Assembly: GCA_031279395.1 (NCBI GenBank)
Contig: JAITIO010000045.1
Location: forward strand, 1 to 6,376
Length of the DNA stretch: 6,376 nucleotides
Origin: Puniceicoccales bacterium
Lineage (GTDB): Bacteria > Verrucomicrobiota > Verrucomicrobiia > Opitutales > JAIRKQ01
Reading direction: 5' to 3'
The notes beneath the pieces are model-generated. The model saw only the letters and a program-made list of their open reading frames with translations, did no database searches and was not told the origin of the DNA. The position numbers and the translations under genes were made by a program. Shown piece after piece: positions 1-6,012 of this stretch (its first letter is position 1; each line of letters opens with the position of its first letter).

Positions 1-177
1 TGCAAATTTGTCATCTATCACGAAATAAAACTGCCTAAAACCCAAATCAATGGCATGCTGCATGTTATACTCGGCAATCGTCAGTTTGCTTTCCCCAAAT
101 GTTTCTAGTTGCTTTGTCCCGTTGTACCTACTACCAATGCCAGCAGCCATGATCACGAATGCAATTTCTTCGACCAT
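1..177 (-). CDS. Nucleotidyltransferase family protein (NTP_transferase-like), N-terminal 59 residues, runs off window
   Basis: This is the N-terminal part of an enzyme that probably transfers a nucleotide from an NTP to a sugar phosphate or similar substrate. What is seen: residues 8-20 read VIMAAGIGSRYNG and are followed by TKQLETFGE, which matches the family signature AAGxGSRxG-x-KQL-xxFG; this glycine-rich loop binds the NTP. TIAEYNMQHAIDLGF then FYFVID fits the next helix and strand of the Rossmann-like fold. The ATG at 177 is chosen because an in-frame stop lies 16 codons upstream and the signature sits at the usual distance from the start. No Shine-Dalgarno sequence is visible; the promoter lies so close that the mRNA may be leaderless. 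The frame is open to the window edge. It diverges from pgsA. The exact substrate cannot be told from 59 residues; family membership is fairly secure. Confidence 0.75.
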   Translation of the reverse strand, partial: MVEEIAFVIMAAGIGSRYNGTKQLETFGESKLTIAEYNMQHAIDLGFRQFYFVIDDKFA

Positions 178-181
178 GAAA

Positions 182-211
182 ATTATAAAAAATTAAGGTT
201 TTGAGTTGCAA
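182..211 (-). promoter_or_regulatory. Sigma70-like promoter for the minus-strand nucleotidyltransferase
   Basis: Read on the minus strand there is a TTGCAA -35 box (206-211, 4 of 6 consensus matches), an 18-base spacer and a perfect TATAAT -10 box (182-187). The -10 box ends only 4 bases before the ATG at 177, so transcription would begin at or next to the start codon, giving a leaderless or nearly leaderless mRNA. The -35 box lies within the palindrome GTTGCAAC (205-212). Inferred from consensus match and position only. Confidence 0.4.
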
Positions 212-243
212 CAATCTTTTTTTTGGTTTCCATCGCATTTCTA

Positions 244-825
244 ATGAACTTGGCCGATTGGGTAACGCTGCTGCGGATTCCTTTGTTGTTTTTAATTGTA
301 CTATTGATGTATGTCGACTTTCCGGGAAGTGCCAGCTTGAGCATACTTCTTTTCATCTTTTGTGGAATAACGGACTGGTTGGATGGCTATTTGGCGAGAA
401 AGTATAAAATAATATCCACTCTTGGGACATTTGTGGATACGCTCATGGATAAAATATTCATGCTAGGAGTAATGGTGACACTTTTAGCCTTGAGAATTTT
501 ACCATTGTAGACCTTATTCCTGATACTACTCGTAATCGGTCGTGCATTTTTAATAACAACCCTGAGGTTGGTGGCCGCCACAAAAAACGTGGTAATTACA
601 GCGAATATGTCTGGCAAGGTGAAAACAGGACTTCAGATCGTGTCGACCGGGATCATGATATTGTGGTTCGTCCTGACCCGTGATTTTGGGCGTTCGCTAA
701 AGCCTCACTATATTTCATGGATACGGGACGGTGGGATTCTATTGTTCCTCTATTCTACATATTTAACCATTGCGTCGGGCATATCCGAGACCCTAAACCA
801 CAGAAAGCTCTTGGTGGATAGCTAA
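244..825 (+). pseudogene. pgsA: CDP-diacylglycerol--glycerol-3-phosphate 3-phosphatidyltransferase, interrupted by an in-frame TAG
   Basis: PgsA is an inner-membrane enzyme that makes phosphatidylglycerol-phosphate, the precursor of phosphatidylglycerol and cardiolipin. What is seen: the start MNLADWVTLLRIPLLF is typical, followed by hydrophobic segments and the full CDP-alcohol phosphotransferase motif D44-x2-D47-G48-x2-A51-R52-x8-G61-x3-D65-x3-D69. Codon 89 is TAG (508-510). Beyond it, in the same frame, family-like sequence continues (IGRAFLITTLRLVAATKN, then SGKVKTGLQIVSTG) to a TAA at 823-825, giving 193 codons, a normal length. The catalytic motif lies before the stop, but the last three or so membrane helices lie after it. 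The residue lost is probably Trp (TGG to TAG). ATG 244 is preferred over TTG 223 because it matches the family N-terminus; neither has a clear ribosome site. Restart at TTG 568 or GTG 571 is possible but would lack the active site. Suppression or a base-call error are the alternatives. Confidence 0.85.
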
Positions 826-888
826 TTGGGATAAGAGTTAACAATTTGTCTTTACCGATTAACCATTTTTAGCACTTTAGAAGAAACT

Positions 889-1266
889 GGGGGATGATTT
901 TGTAAGAATGTGTTCGTTGATGTGAAATATTATGAAAGGAAAGTCCGGACTCTCCCTGGCAGGATTCCGCGTGAAAACGCGGGCATGTGACCCATATGTC
1001 CCATGACGGAACAGTGCAACAAAAAGATACCGCCGTTTGGTAAGGGTGAAATGGTGAAGTAAGAGCTCACCGGCGAGTTAGTAATAATATCGCGCAGGGC
1101 AAACCCAATTCGGTGCAAGACGAAATAGGGAGTTGGGTAGCCAGCCCAATAACTCGGGGTTCGTCGCACCTCGAAAGAGGAATTTTGCAAGACTTTGCAA
1201 AATTAGATGAATGAACACATCATCATTCGATGACACAGAATCCGGCTTACTACAAAATCATCTCCC
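889..1266 (+). ncRNA. rnpB: RNase P RNA, bacterial class A
   Basis: This is the catalytic RNA that removes 5' leaders from pre-tRNAs. What is seen: the core motifs occur in order: GGAAAGTCCGGAC (938-950), ACAGTGCAAC (1011-1020), ACCGCC (1029-1034), GGTAAGGGTGAAA (1039-1051), GTAAGAGCTCACCGG, GGGCAAACCC (1097-1106), GGTGCAAGACGAAATAGG, AGATGAATGA and ACAGAATCCGGCTTA. The ends are set by helix P1: 889-903 pairs with 1252-1266 over 15 bases with one G-U pair. P2 pairs 908-915 with 1213-1220. In P4, AAGTCCGGA (941-949) pairs with TCCGGCTT (1241-1248), an A-U pair standing where E. coli has G-C. P8 is CCGCGT-GAAA-ACGCGG (967-982). Odd points: P3 is reduced to a few bases, P12 is essentially missing, and there is a small P19-like hairpin (1220-1233). 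The core looks functional, unlike several neighbouring protein genes. Confidence 0.95.
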
Positions 1267-1305
1267 TTGAAGGGGTATGTTTCTTCAGTGGCAAAAGTGT
1301 TGTTC

Positions 1306-1317
1306 TGTTGCGCAACA
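1306..1317. repeat. 12-base perfect palindrome TGTTGCGCAACA upstream of the TolQ-like gene
   Basis: TGTTGCGCAACA is a perfect palindrome lying 40 bases after the end of rnpB and 30 bases before the putative -35 box of the TolQ-like gene. It resembles a dimeric repressor operator, but a chance palindrome of this size is possible. It would be coding sequence if the TolQ-like gene started at 1277. Confidence 0.3.
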
Positions 1318-1346
1318 AATTTACAACTTTCCAAATCAGATTTCAT

Positions 1347-1375
1347 TTGAAATTGATGCGGGTTGTACTTTTATT
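1347..1375 (+). promoter_or_regulatory. Possible sigma70-like promoter for the TolQ-like/ExbD-like pair
   Basis: TTGAAA (1347-1352, 5 of 6 matches to the -35 consensus) is followed by 17 bases and TTTATT (1370-1375, 4 of 6 matches to -10). Transcription would begin near 1382, just before the preferred start codon at 1391. If true, it favours the 1391 start over 1277. Weak consensus evidence only. Confidence 0.3.
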
Positions 1376-1390
1376 GCGATTGTGAAGCGT

Positions 1391-2014
1391 ATGTTGTGTA
1401 ACCTCCCAACGTGGGTGCTGTTTGTTTTGTCGATACTGCTAGTGTTGTATGCCCTGGAAAGGTTTCTGTTCCTACGCAGCAAAAAGGTAAGGTCTCGGCA
1501 ATTTTTGGACGGCATAGTTGCCCTGCTGAAAAAGAAACGCTATAATGAAGCTTTGACCGTATGCGAAGAATCTCCCGGCGTGGTAGCCCTAATGGTAAAA
1601 ACGGTCCTTGTTTTTAGGGATAAAGGCCCAGACGAATTATCCAACGCTATCAATGGTATTGCGTTGCAAGAAATCCCTTTGCTGGAACGGAGGTTACCAT
1701 CCATTCAATTAATCGCAAAAGTCGCCCCGATGATAAGCTTTGTCGGAGTTGTCCAAATTTTGGCAAAAATGCTTAATGGGATGGTTCATACTTCGACGTA
1801 TTTTTCGTCGAAGACCATCATATCGCTTATGCAACAGTCGATGATTTTGATATCGTTTGGTCTACTGTTAAATATTCTTGGGACGTTAGCCTATGCCTTT
1901 TTGTATGGGCAAGTAAAGCATTTGATTTATGATACGGAATGGAGTTCCAATGAAATTTTGTACCACATGGCAAACACGGAGGAGAATGACGGAAATGTTG
2001 ACAAAGAGGTTTAG
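1391..2014 (+). CDS. TolQ/ExbB/MotA-type proton-channel family membrane protein, divergent
   Basis: This family forms the inner-membrane stator that, with an ExbD/TolR partner, normally uses the proton gradient to energise outer-membrane work. What is seen (207 residues from 1391): a first membrane helix (PTWVLFVLSILLVLYALERF, residues 6-25), a long cytoplasmic part with FLDGIVALLKKKRYNEALTV and an EIPLLERRLPSI segment as in TolQ-like proteins, then two further helices (IAKVAPMISFVGVVQIL and the stretch from about residue 142 to 172). The frame is open from ATG 1277, but that start has an AAGGGG only one base upstream and adds 38 residues not typical of the family; ATG 1391 begins just before the first helix and is preferred. 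The usual small-residue channel signature (APLLGLLGTVxGM and the Thr/IPA-containing third helix) is degenerate. It overlaps the next gene, so co-expression is likely. Whether it is a TolQ, an ExbB or a lineage-specific relative cannot be settled. Confidence 0.75.
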   Translation: MLCNLPTWVLFVLSILLVLYALERFLFLRSKKVRSRQFLDGIVALLKKKRYNEALTVCEESPGVVALMVKTVLVFRDKGPDELSNAINGIALQEIPLLERRLPSIQLIAKVAPMISFVGVVQILAKMLNGMVHTSTYFSSKTIISLMQQSMILISFGLLLNILGTLAYAFLYGQVKHLIYDTEWSSNEILYHMANTEENDGNVDKEV

Positions 2015-2441
2015 GTTTATGGGAGCTTCCCGGTTACAGCCCTTGGATACTAGCATGAACCTTTTCAATATTTTGAACATTTTGATGCTGTTCGGAATCT
2101 TGTTCTTACTAAGCTCCCGTTTTATTCTATCGCCAGGTGTCGAAATCGAATTACCCCAGTCCAATGCTTCCGAAGCAAGAAAAACAATGGGAGTTATCAC
2201 CGTGCAGTCGGAAAAATTCATAATGTTTAACGGTGATACTTTTACCATAGATTCCCCAAAAAATGGCATGAAGAAATACCTCGATGCAAAATGTGCTGCC
2301 AAAGAGGATGAAGATCCAGTCCTTCTTCTGCGCCCCGACAGATCGCTTCCTTCCAGTATTTTACTAAAAATTTGTGAAATTGCCAGGGACGTTGGCCATG
2401 CCAATATTCAAATTGCCACAACTCCCGTGGCTGAGAAATAA
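1995..2441 (+). CDS. ExbD/TolR-like protein lacking the conserved membrane Asp
   Basis: This is the partner subunit of the TolQ/ExbB-like gene just upstream: one membrane helix near the N-terminus and a periplasmic domain. What is seen: RLQPLDTSMN leads into the helix NILNILMLFGILFLLSSRF (residues 25-43), then SPGVEIELPQS, a common junction in ExbD/TolR (helix, then xVxLP), then a soluble domain with VITVQSEKFIMFNGD and a helix-strand end (ICEIARDVGHANIQIAT). Length is 148 residues, normal. The proton-carrying Asp of canonical ExbD (IDVMLVLL) aligns with Asn28. The start is uncertain: ATG 1995 overlaps the upstream gene by 20 bases and follows GGAGGAGA (1978-1985); ATG 1986 lies only one base from it; ATG 2019 follows GAGG at 2006-2009 with a good 9-base gap and sits four bases after the upstream stop. 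All three keep the helix and the domain. Confidence 0.75.
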   Translation: MLTKRFRFMGASRLQPLDTSMNLFNILNILMLFGILFLLSSRFILSPGVEIELPQSNASEARKTMGVITVQSEKFIMFNGDTFTIDSPKNGMKKYLDAKCAAKEDEDPVLLLRPDRSLPSSILLKICEIARDVGHANIQIATTPVAEK

Positions 2442-2737
2442 CCTTCCGAGGAAATGATCCCAGGTTCCACCTTCAAAAAAACTGACAAAGGGAAAGGCAT
2501 GTATGGTTATTGCATTTGAAAGCACACTCGCTCTTGACTGCTATCTTTTTATATGCCTTTGTCAAACGAGATGACTATAACATCTTTTTCCGCTCAAACG
2601 CTGTTCTCATTGCTATGTTGAACACTTTCGTTGTTTCTTTTACCCAATAACTTTAGACATGCTCCATTGCCTTTTCGCTCAATTCTTCGCCCTAGTACAT
2701 TTTCCTTTCTCCCATATCTTTCTTTTGCGTCCCTAGC
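2442..2737. other. 296-base intergenic region between convergent exbD-like gene and ancestral end of asd; no convincing gene
   Basis: The plus strand is pyrimidine-rich here. The longest plus frame (2486-2650, 54 codons) encodes two hydrophobic runs (LLTAIFLYAFV and NAVLIAMLNTFVV) but has no good start or ribosome site and no family I recognise. Its position after an ExbD-like gene would suit a TonB- or envelope-related remnant, but the sequence does not show one. On the minus strand a charged frame (2473-2715) contains three internal stops. No tRNA, terminator-type hairpin with a T-run, or insertion sequence is visible. Best read as decayed spacer, with an inverted repeat in its left half. 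Confidence 0.5.
2483..2564. repeat. Imperfect inverted repeat with 46-base loop
   Basis: TGACAAAGG (2483-2491) pairs with CCTTTGTCA (2556-2564), and AAAGGCATGTA (2493-2503) pairs with TATATGCCTTT (2550-2560) with one G-U. The left arm thus contains the AAAGG element twice, and the two pairings share the right-arm bases. The arms flank a 46-base loop, which is long for an intrinsic terminator, and no T-run follows. It could be a remnant of a convergent terminator or a small decayed repeat. Confidence 0.35.
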
Positions 2738-2776
2738 CTAGTCTCTATATTTGATGTGTTCGAGACGTTCCATGAT

Positions 2777-3730
2777 TTATATCGCGTTTAGGGTAACTCC
2801 CTGACGAATTTGATCTCCTACTACCCACATTGTGGCCGCATTTTTCAAAAATGTATCCTTCCGGAGGCGTCCAATTCCGACATTGTTTTTACACGCTTGT
2901 TTCAACGGTGTCGGGAAGGCATTTGGAAAATAATCGATGTGTTTATTGGACGATAGTATTTGTTCAGCTTCACCTCGGTCAAGGGGACTTCTAAATTTAG
3001 CAATAATAGACATGGAATGGGCTCTTAGGATTGGTAATCTAGCACAGGTCGATGAAACTTTTAATTTTTGTAAGGATAAAATTTTTCTGCTCTCATTGGA
3101 CATTTTTAACTCTTCGGAAGAGTAGCCGTTGAAAGAAAATTGTCCAATTTTGGGGATAGCATTTTGCAATATTTGTTCCCCAAAGACCTCTTGCGATAGG
3201 GCAAAATTCCGGACAATGTCCTGCTTTAGTGCTTCTATTCCGGAATAACCAACCCTGGAAACGGCTTGATAGGTGGAAACACAAAAGCCCGAAAGTTCAA
3301 ATCTCTGATGGAGTGGAAACAAAGCCATTAGTGCAATAATGGTTGAACAGTTTGGGTTGGCTATAATATTTCTATGGTTTTCTATGGCATGGGGATTTAT
3401 TTCCGGAATGACAAAGGGGGCATCGCGGTGTAGTCGAAAGGCAGCACTATTGTCGATGCAACAAATATTATTTTCTGCCCCCATCGAAATAGATTCTTTA
3501 CTAATTTCCTCATTGTAACAGAAAAACGGATAGTCCAAATTCTTTAATTTTGATTTTTCTAATTTTTCCACTGTGATACTTTTACCATTAAAGTGTATTT
3601 TTCTTCCATCGGATTTTTCGGATGCGAATAAGCAGAGATCGGCAACTGAAATTTTTCGTTCTTCCAATAGCGAAATAAATTCCGATCCAACAATTCCTGT
3701 TGCCCCGATAAATCCTATTTTTATGCTCAT
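2777..3730 (-). CDS. asd: Aspartate-semialdehyde dehydrogenase, probably shortened at the C-terminus
   Basis: Asd reduces aspartyl-4-phosphate with NADPH to aspartate-semialdehyde, the branch point to DAP/lysine, methionine and threonine. What is seen (317 residues from ATG 3730): a cofactor loop GFIGATGIVGSE at the N-terminus, the ASE segment, the catalytic Cys128 in NPNCST, Gln155 in STYQAVS, and Arg231 and His238 in CARLPILRAHS, matching the substrate-binding Arg and acid-base His of the family. The C-terminal domain continues through FNGYSSEELKMSNESRKIL to WVVGDQIRQGVTLNAI. ATG 3730 is chosen because MSIKIGFIGATG is the typical beginning; the open frame reaches 3748 only through a TTG. 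Odd points: the family consensus VSGAG is SRVG here, and the protein stops at NAI, where relatives continue QIxE. In the same frame after TAA come 12 codons (IMERLEHIKYRD) to a TAG at 2738-2740, so the ancestral end was probably there. The active site is complete, so activity is possible. Confidence 0.9.
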   Translation of the reverse strand: MSIKIGFIGATGIVGSEFISLLEERKISVADLCLFASEKSDGRKIHFNGKSITVEKLEKSKLKNLDYPFFCYNEEISKESISMGAENNICCIDNSAAFRLHRDAPFVIPEINPHAIENHRNIIANPNCSTIIALMALFPLHQRFELSGFCVSTYQAVSRVGYSGIEALKQDIVRNFALSQEVFGEQILQNAIPKIGQFSFNGYSSEELKMSNESRKILSLQKLKVSSTCARLPILRAHSMSIIAKFRSPLDRGEAEQILSSNKHIDYFPNAFPTPLKQACKNNVGIGRLRKDTFLKNAATMWVVGDQIRQGVTLNAI

Positions 3731-3746
3731 GGGTAATTTTAATACC

Positions 3747-3771
3747 AACTTTAAAAAGTTAGGAACTAACT
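3747..3771. promoter_or_regulatory. Two overlapping inverted repeats in the asd/ispE divergent spacer
   Basis: The 48-base spacer between the divergent asd and ispE starts holds AACTTT-AA-AAAGTT (3747-3760) and, sharing AGTT, AGTTAG-GAA-CTAACT (3757-3771). Both have perfect 6-base arms. The second lies immediately before the ispE ribosome site (AGGA at 3772-3775). They could be an operator controlling both genes, or alternative hairpins in the ispE leader, since the shared bases cannot pair both ways at once. On the minus strand a TAAAAT (3736-3741) could be the asd -10 box; no good -35 accompanies it. Confidence 0.35.
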
Positions 3772-3778
3772 AGGAAAA

Positions 3779-4690
3779 ATGAAAGAATTAGCAAAAGTTT
3801 TTGCTCCTGCTAAAATTAATTTATTTCTCGCCATTACAGGTTTACGGTAAGATGGTTACCATAACATTCTGTCTGTGAACTGTGCTCTCAACTTTGGAGA
3901 TGAAATTACAATTTTTAGATCCCCCAACGATGGCGACGAGATTATTTGCAATGAGGCTTTTCTGGATAAAAAAAACAATACCATCACCACCACCCTCAAT
4001 CTTTTCCGAGAAAAAACAGGTTTACGGCAATACTTCACAGTTCAATTGAAAAAAGTTATTCCCCATGAAGCTGGTTTTGGAGGAGGAAGGAGCAATGCCG
4101 CAGCACTATTGCATGGGGTAAATAAAATTTGCGGAAATGTTTTGTCGCCGATGGAATTGGTCGATTTGGGCAAAACCGTTAGAGCTGACTGTCTGTGTTT
4201 TATCCATAATATGTCAAATATAACGGCGGGGATTGGAGATATTTACCAACCGCTCAATGGAGAAATAATTTCTGCCATTTAAAATTACGATCTACTAATT
4301 TTTAAGCCCGCATTTGGCGTAAACACGAAGGAAGCCTATGGGATACTTCGACAAAATTTCCATCATTTATATCTCGGAGAAAAAGAAGCCAATCGACGTC
4401 TTTTGGCACTACAAGAAGCCATTGGGGCAGGACAAGTATTATTGCCTCTAAACAACACTTTTTCGGAAATACTTTTTTCAGAACATGAAAACTTCCGTGA
4501 GTTGCATGGCGAAATGAAAAGTATCGGTGACAGTGGAATGCTTACGGGAAGTGGAAGTGGTTGTTTTTGCCTGAGCCATAAATCTTTGGGAAACAAAAAT
4601 AATACATTGGAAGACATGATACGCCGATGTTGTGGAAAAACCGTGTTTATTCAACGTACATCGTTCGCTAGAAAAAATTTTCCCACATGA
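3779..4690 (+). pseudogene. ispE: 4-diphosphocytidyl-2-C-methyl-D-erythritol kinase with two in-frame TAA codons
   Basis: IspE is the ATP-dependent GHMP kinase that phosphorylates CDP-methylerythritol in the MEP isoprenoid pathway. What is seen: the N-terminus KVFAPAKINLFLAITGLR with Lys12, then TAA (codon 24, 3848-3850), then DGYHNILSV in the same frame, exactly the family order (LRxDGYHxL). The ATP loop is AGFGGGRSNAAALL (codons 98-111) against family GLGGGSSNAA, so a phosphate-binding Ser is Arg. The catalytic Asp137 is kept but in RADCLCF rather than GADVPFF. A second TAA at codon 168 (4280-4282) is followed in frame by NYDLLIFKPAFGV and the C-terminal GSGSGCF. No frameshift is needed: 303 codons including the stops, a normal length. 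The start has AGGA (3772-3775). The end overlaps the next gene as ATGA at 4687-4690, suggesting translational coupling. An early stop at codon 24 makes a functional product unlikely without readthrough. Confidence 0.9.
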
Positions 4691-6012
4691 ATGTTTCAAA
4701 TCGCTCAGGTAAAACGATTGTAAATTTTTTTGATTCCTATAAAAAAAATAACATTGCCTATGATATCAAAAATAATACCCCAAGGTTGATGCTAGAAGGT
4801 TCGAAGTTTTTTCCTAGGCTTAAATCGAGGGTTGACAGCTTACAAAGAAAATATGCAAACAATGAAATCAAAGCCTCCCTAAAACTGTTCTGGTGGTCAT
4901 GCCGTGAAGTCTTTTGTGCTTTGTTTTACTCTTGTTTTTATAGCATATCTAAACGTTTGGCCAAGCGCAGTGATGGCAAACTCAAAATAGCAATTATAGT
5001 TTCCGGTGGAATAGGAGACATTTATTATCCGGAGTAACGATAAAAGACTTATCGAAACGCATAAATCATAGTCATTCTATCGATTTGTATATCAATGAAC
5101 AAGGCGAAAAGATTATTTTGGATTTCATTGTTAATGAAGCTCGTTTTATATCCAATTTAATCGAGACCAATTTTCCGAATGTTTTTAGGACGTATGACTA
5201 TGATGCAATAATGCGCATAGATAGGTGTACAAACACCCTGTACTACGATTCCAGATACGTAGAAAAAAAATCAAAATGGCTGGAAAATTTTTGCAAGAAC
5301 AACAAAGTATTTTTCACTAAATCTTGTAAATTTTTTGAATATGCTCCCCGCCATCATACGCTGATCGACCAGTGGTCGATTTTGAACAACAGAACAAGAA
5401 TACAAAGGTCGGACCAATGTGGCTTACGACATAGATAACTCTACCCATTTATTTTGAAACCTAGAGCCAGAAAATATGAAAATTCTCAAATCTTTCGGGC
5501 TAGAAGAAATCCAGTACATAACGATACAAAGAGGAATCAACTCCAATAACAAGTTATCCGAAAGCACGCGAATGTGGCCCATAAGAGACTACGAAAGATT
5601 CATAGAATTATTTCGCCGGGCATATCCGGATATAAAAGTGGTACAACTTGGACACTCCGATAGACTATGTAAATCAATTGACGGGGTCGACGTAAATCTT
5701 GTGGGAAAAACTTCACTTGGCGAACTTGCCGTGCTATTAAAACATTCTCTATTTCACTTGGATGGGGAATGTGGCATGGTACACATGATAAGATTTTTAA
5801 ATGGTCGCTCCATCGCCATATTTGGAACGACTTCGGAAAATTTTCTTGGCTATCCTGAAAATATTAATCTCAGAGGTAATGGTTGTATCAGCTAGTGTGA
5901 ATGGGTGTCAAATGATTGGCACAGTAAGTGTTTACGTGGATTTGACGAAGCTCCGTGCATGGCATCTGTTTTCCCGGAAATGGTTATGGAGGCAGTGGAT
6001 AAGCTCCTTTGA
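4687..6012 (+). pseudogene. Glycosyltransferase family 9 (heptosyltransferase-like), two frameshifts and in-frame stops
   Basis: GT9 enzymes add heptose or related sugars from nucleotide-sugar donors during surface glycan assembly. What is seen: about 100 residues of unrecognised N-terminal extension, then KIAIIVSGGIGDI (codons 100-112), the GT9 start. Here one base is missing after 5022; the frame resumes with LLSGVTIKDLSKRI. A second shift of the opposite sense near 5390-5398 restores the original frame. TGA at 5455-5457 follows STHLF, with NLEPENMKIL continuing. Next come the donor-binding half (ITIQRG, then RMWPIRDYERFIELF, VVQLGH, LDGECGMVHM, SIAIFGTTSENFLGYPE), TAG at 5893-5895, and a Cys-rich tail CEWVSNDWHSKCLRGFDE with APCM and PEMV. 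TGA at 6010-6012 is either the true end or a further nonsense codon. It overlaps ispE by four bases. The acceptor cannot be told. Similarity persisting through all the lesions suggests recent decay or base-call errors. Confidence 0.85.

Noticed and set aside
10..30. Frameshift in the nucleotidyltransferase near the window edge
   Set aside because: Careful recounting shows the frame is continuous through FYFVIDDKFA to base 1.
930..1190. 86-codon minus-strand reading frame
   Set aside because: It lies antisense to the conserved core of rnpB and has no recognisable protein features.
1277..1390. N-terminal 38-codon extension of the TolQ-like gene
   Set aside because: AAGGGG is only one base from the ATG, the added residues do not resemble the family, and a promoter-like element lies inside. 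Kept only as an alternative start.
1886..2404. 172-codon minus-strand reading frame
   Set aside because: It is the shadow of the ExbD-like gene and the end of the TolQ-like gene, whose family features lie on the plus strand.
2483..2564. Intrinsic terminator between the convergent genes
   Set aside because: The loop is 46 bases long and no T-run follows the stem on either strand.
2473..2715. Charged minus-strand frame as a real pseudogene
   Set aside because: Three internal stops in 80 codons is no better than expected from purine-rich random sequence, and no family is recognisable.
3731..3748. TTG 3748 as the asd start
   Set aside because: It adds six residues before the typical MSIKIGFIGATG start, and ATG 3730 fits the family better.
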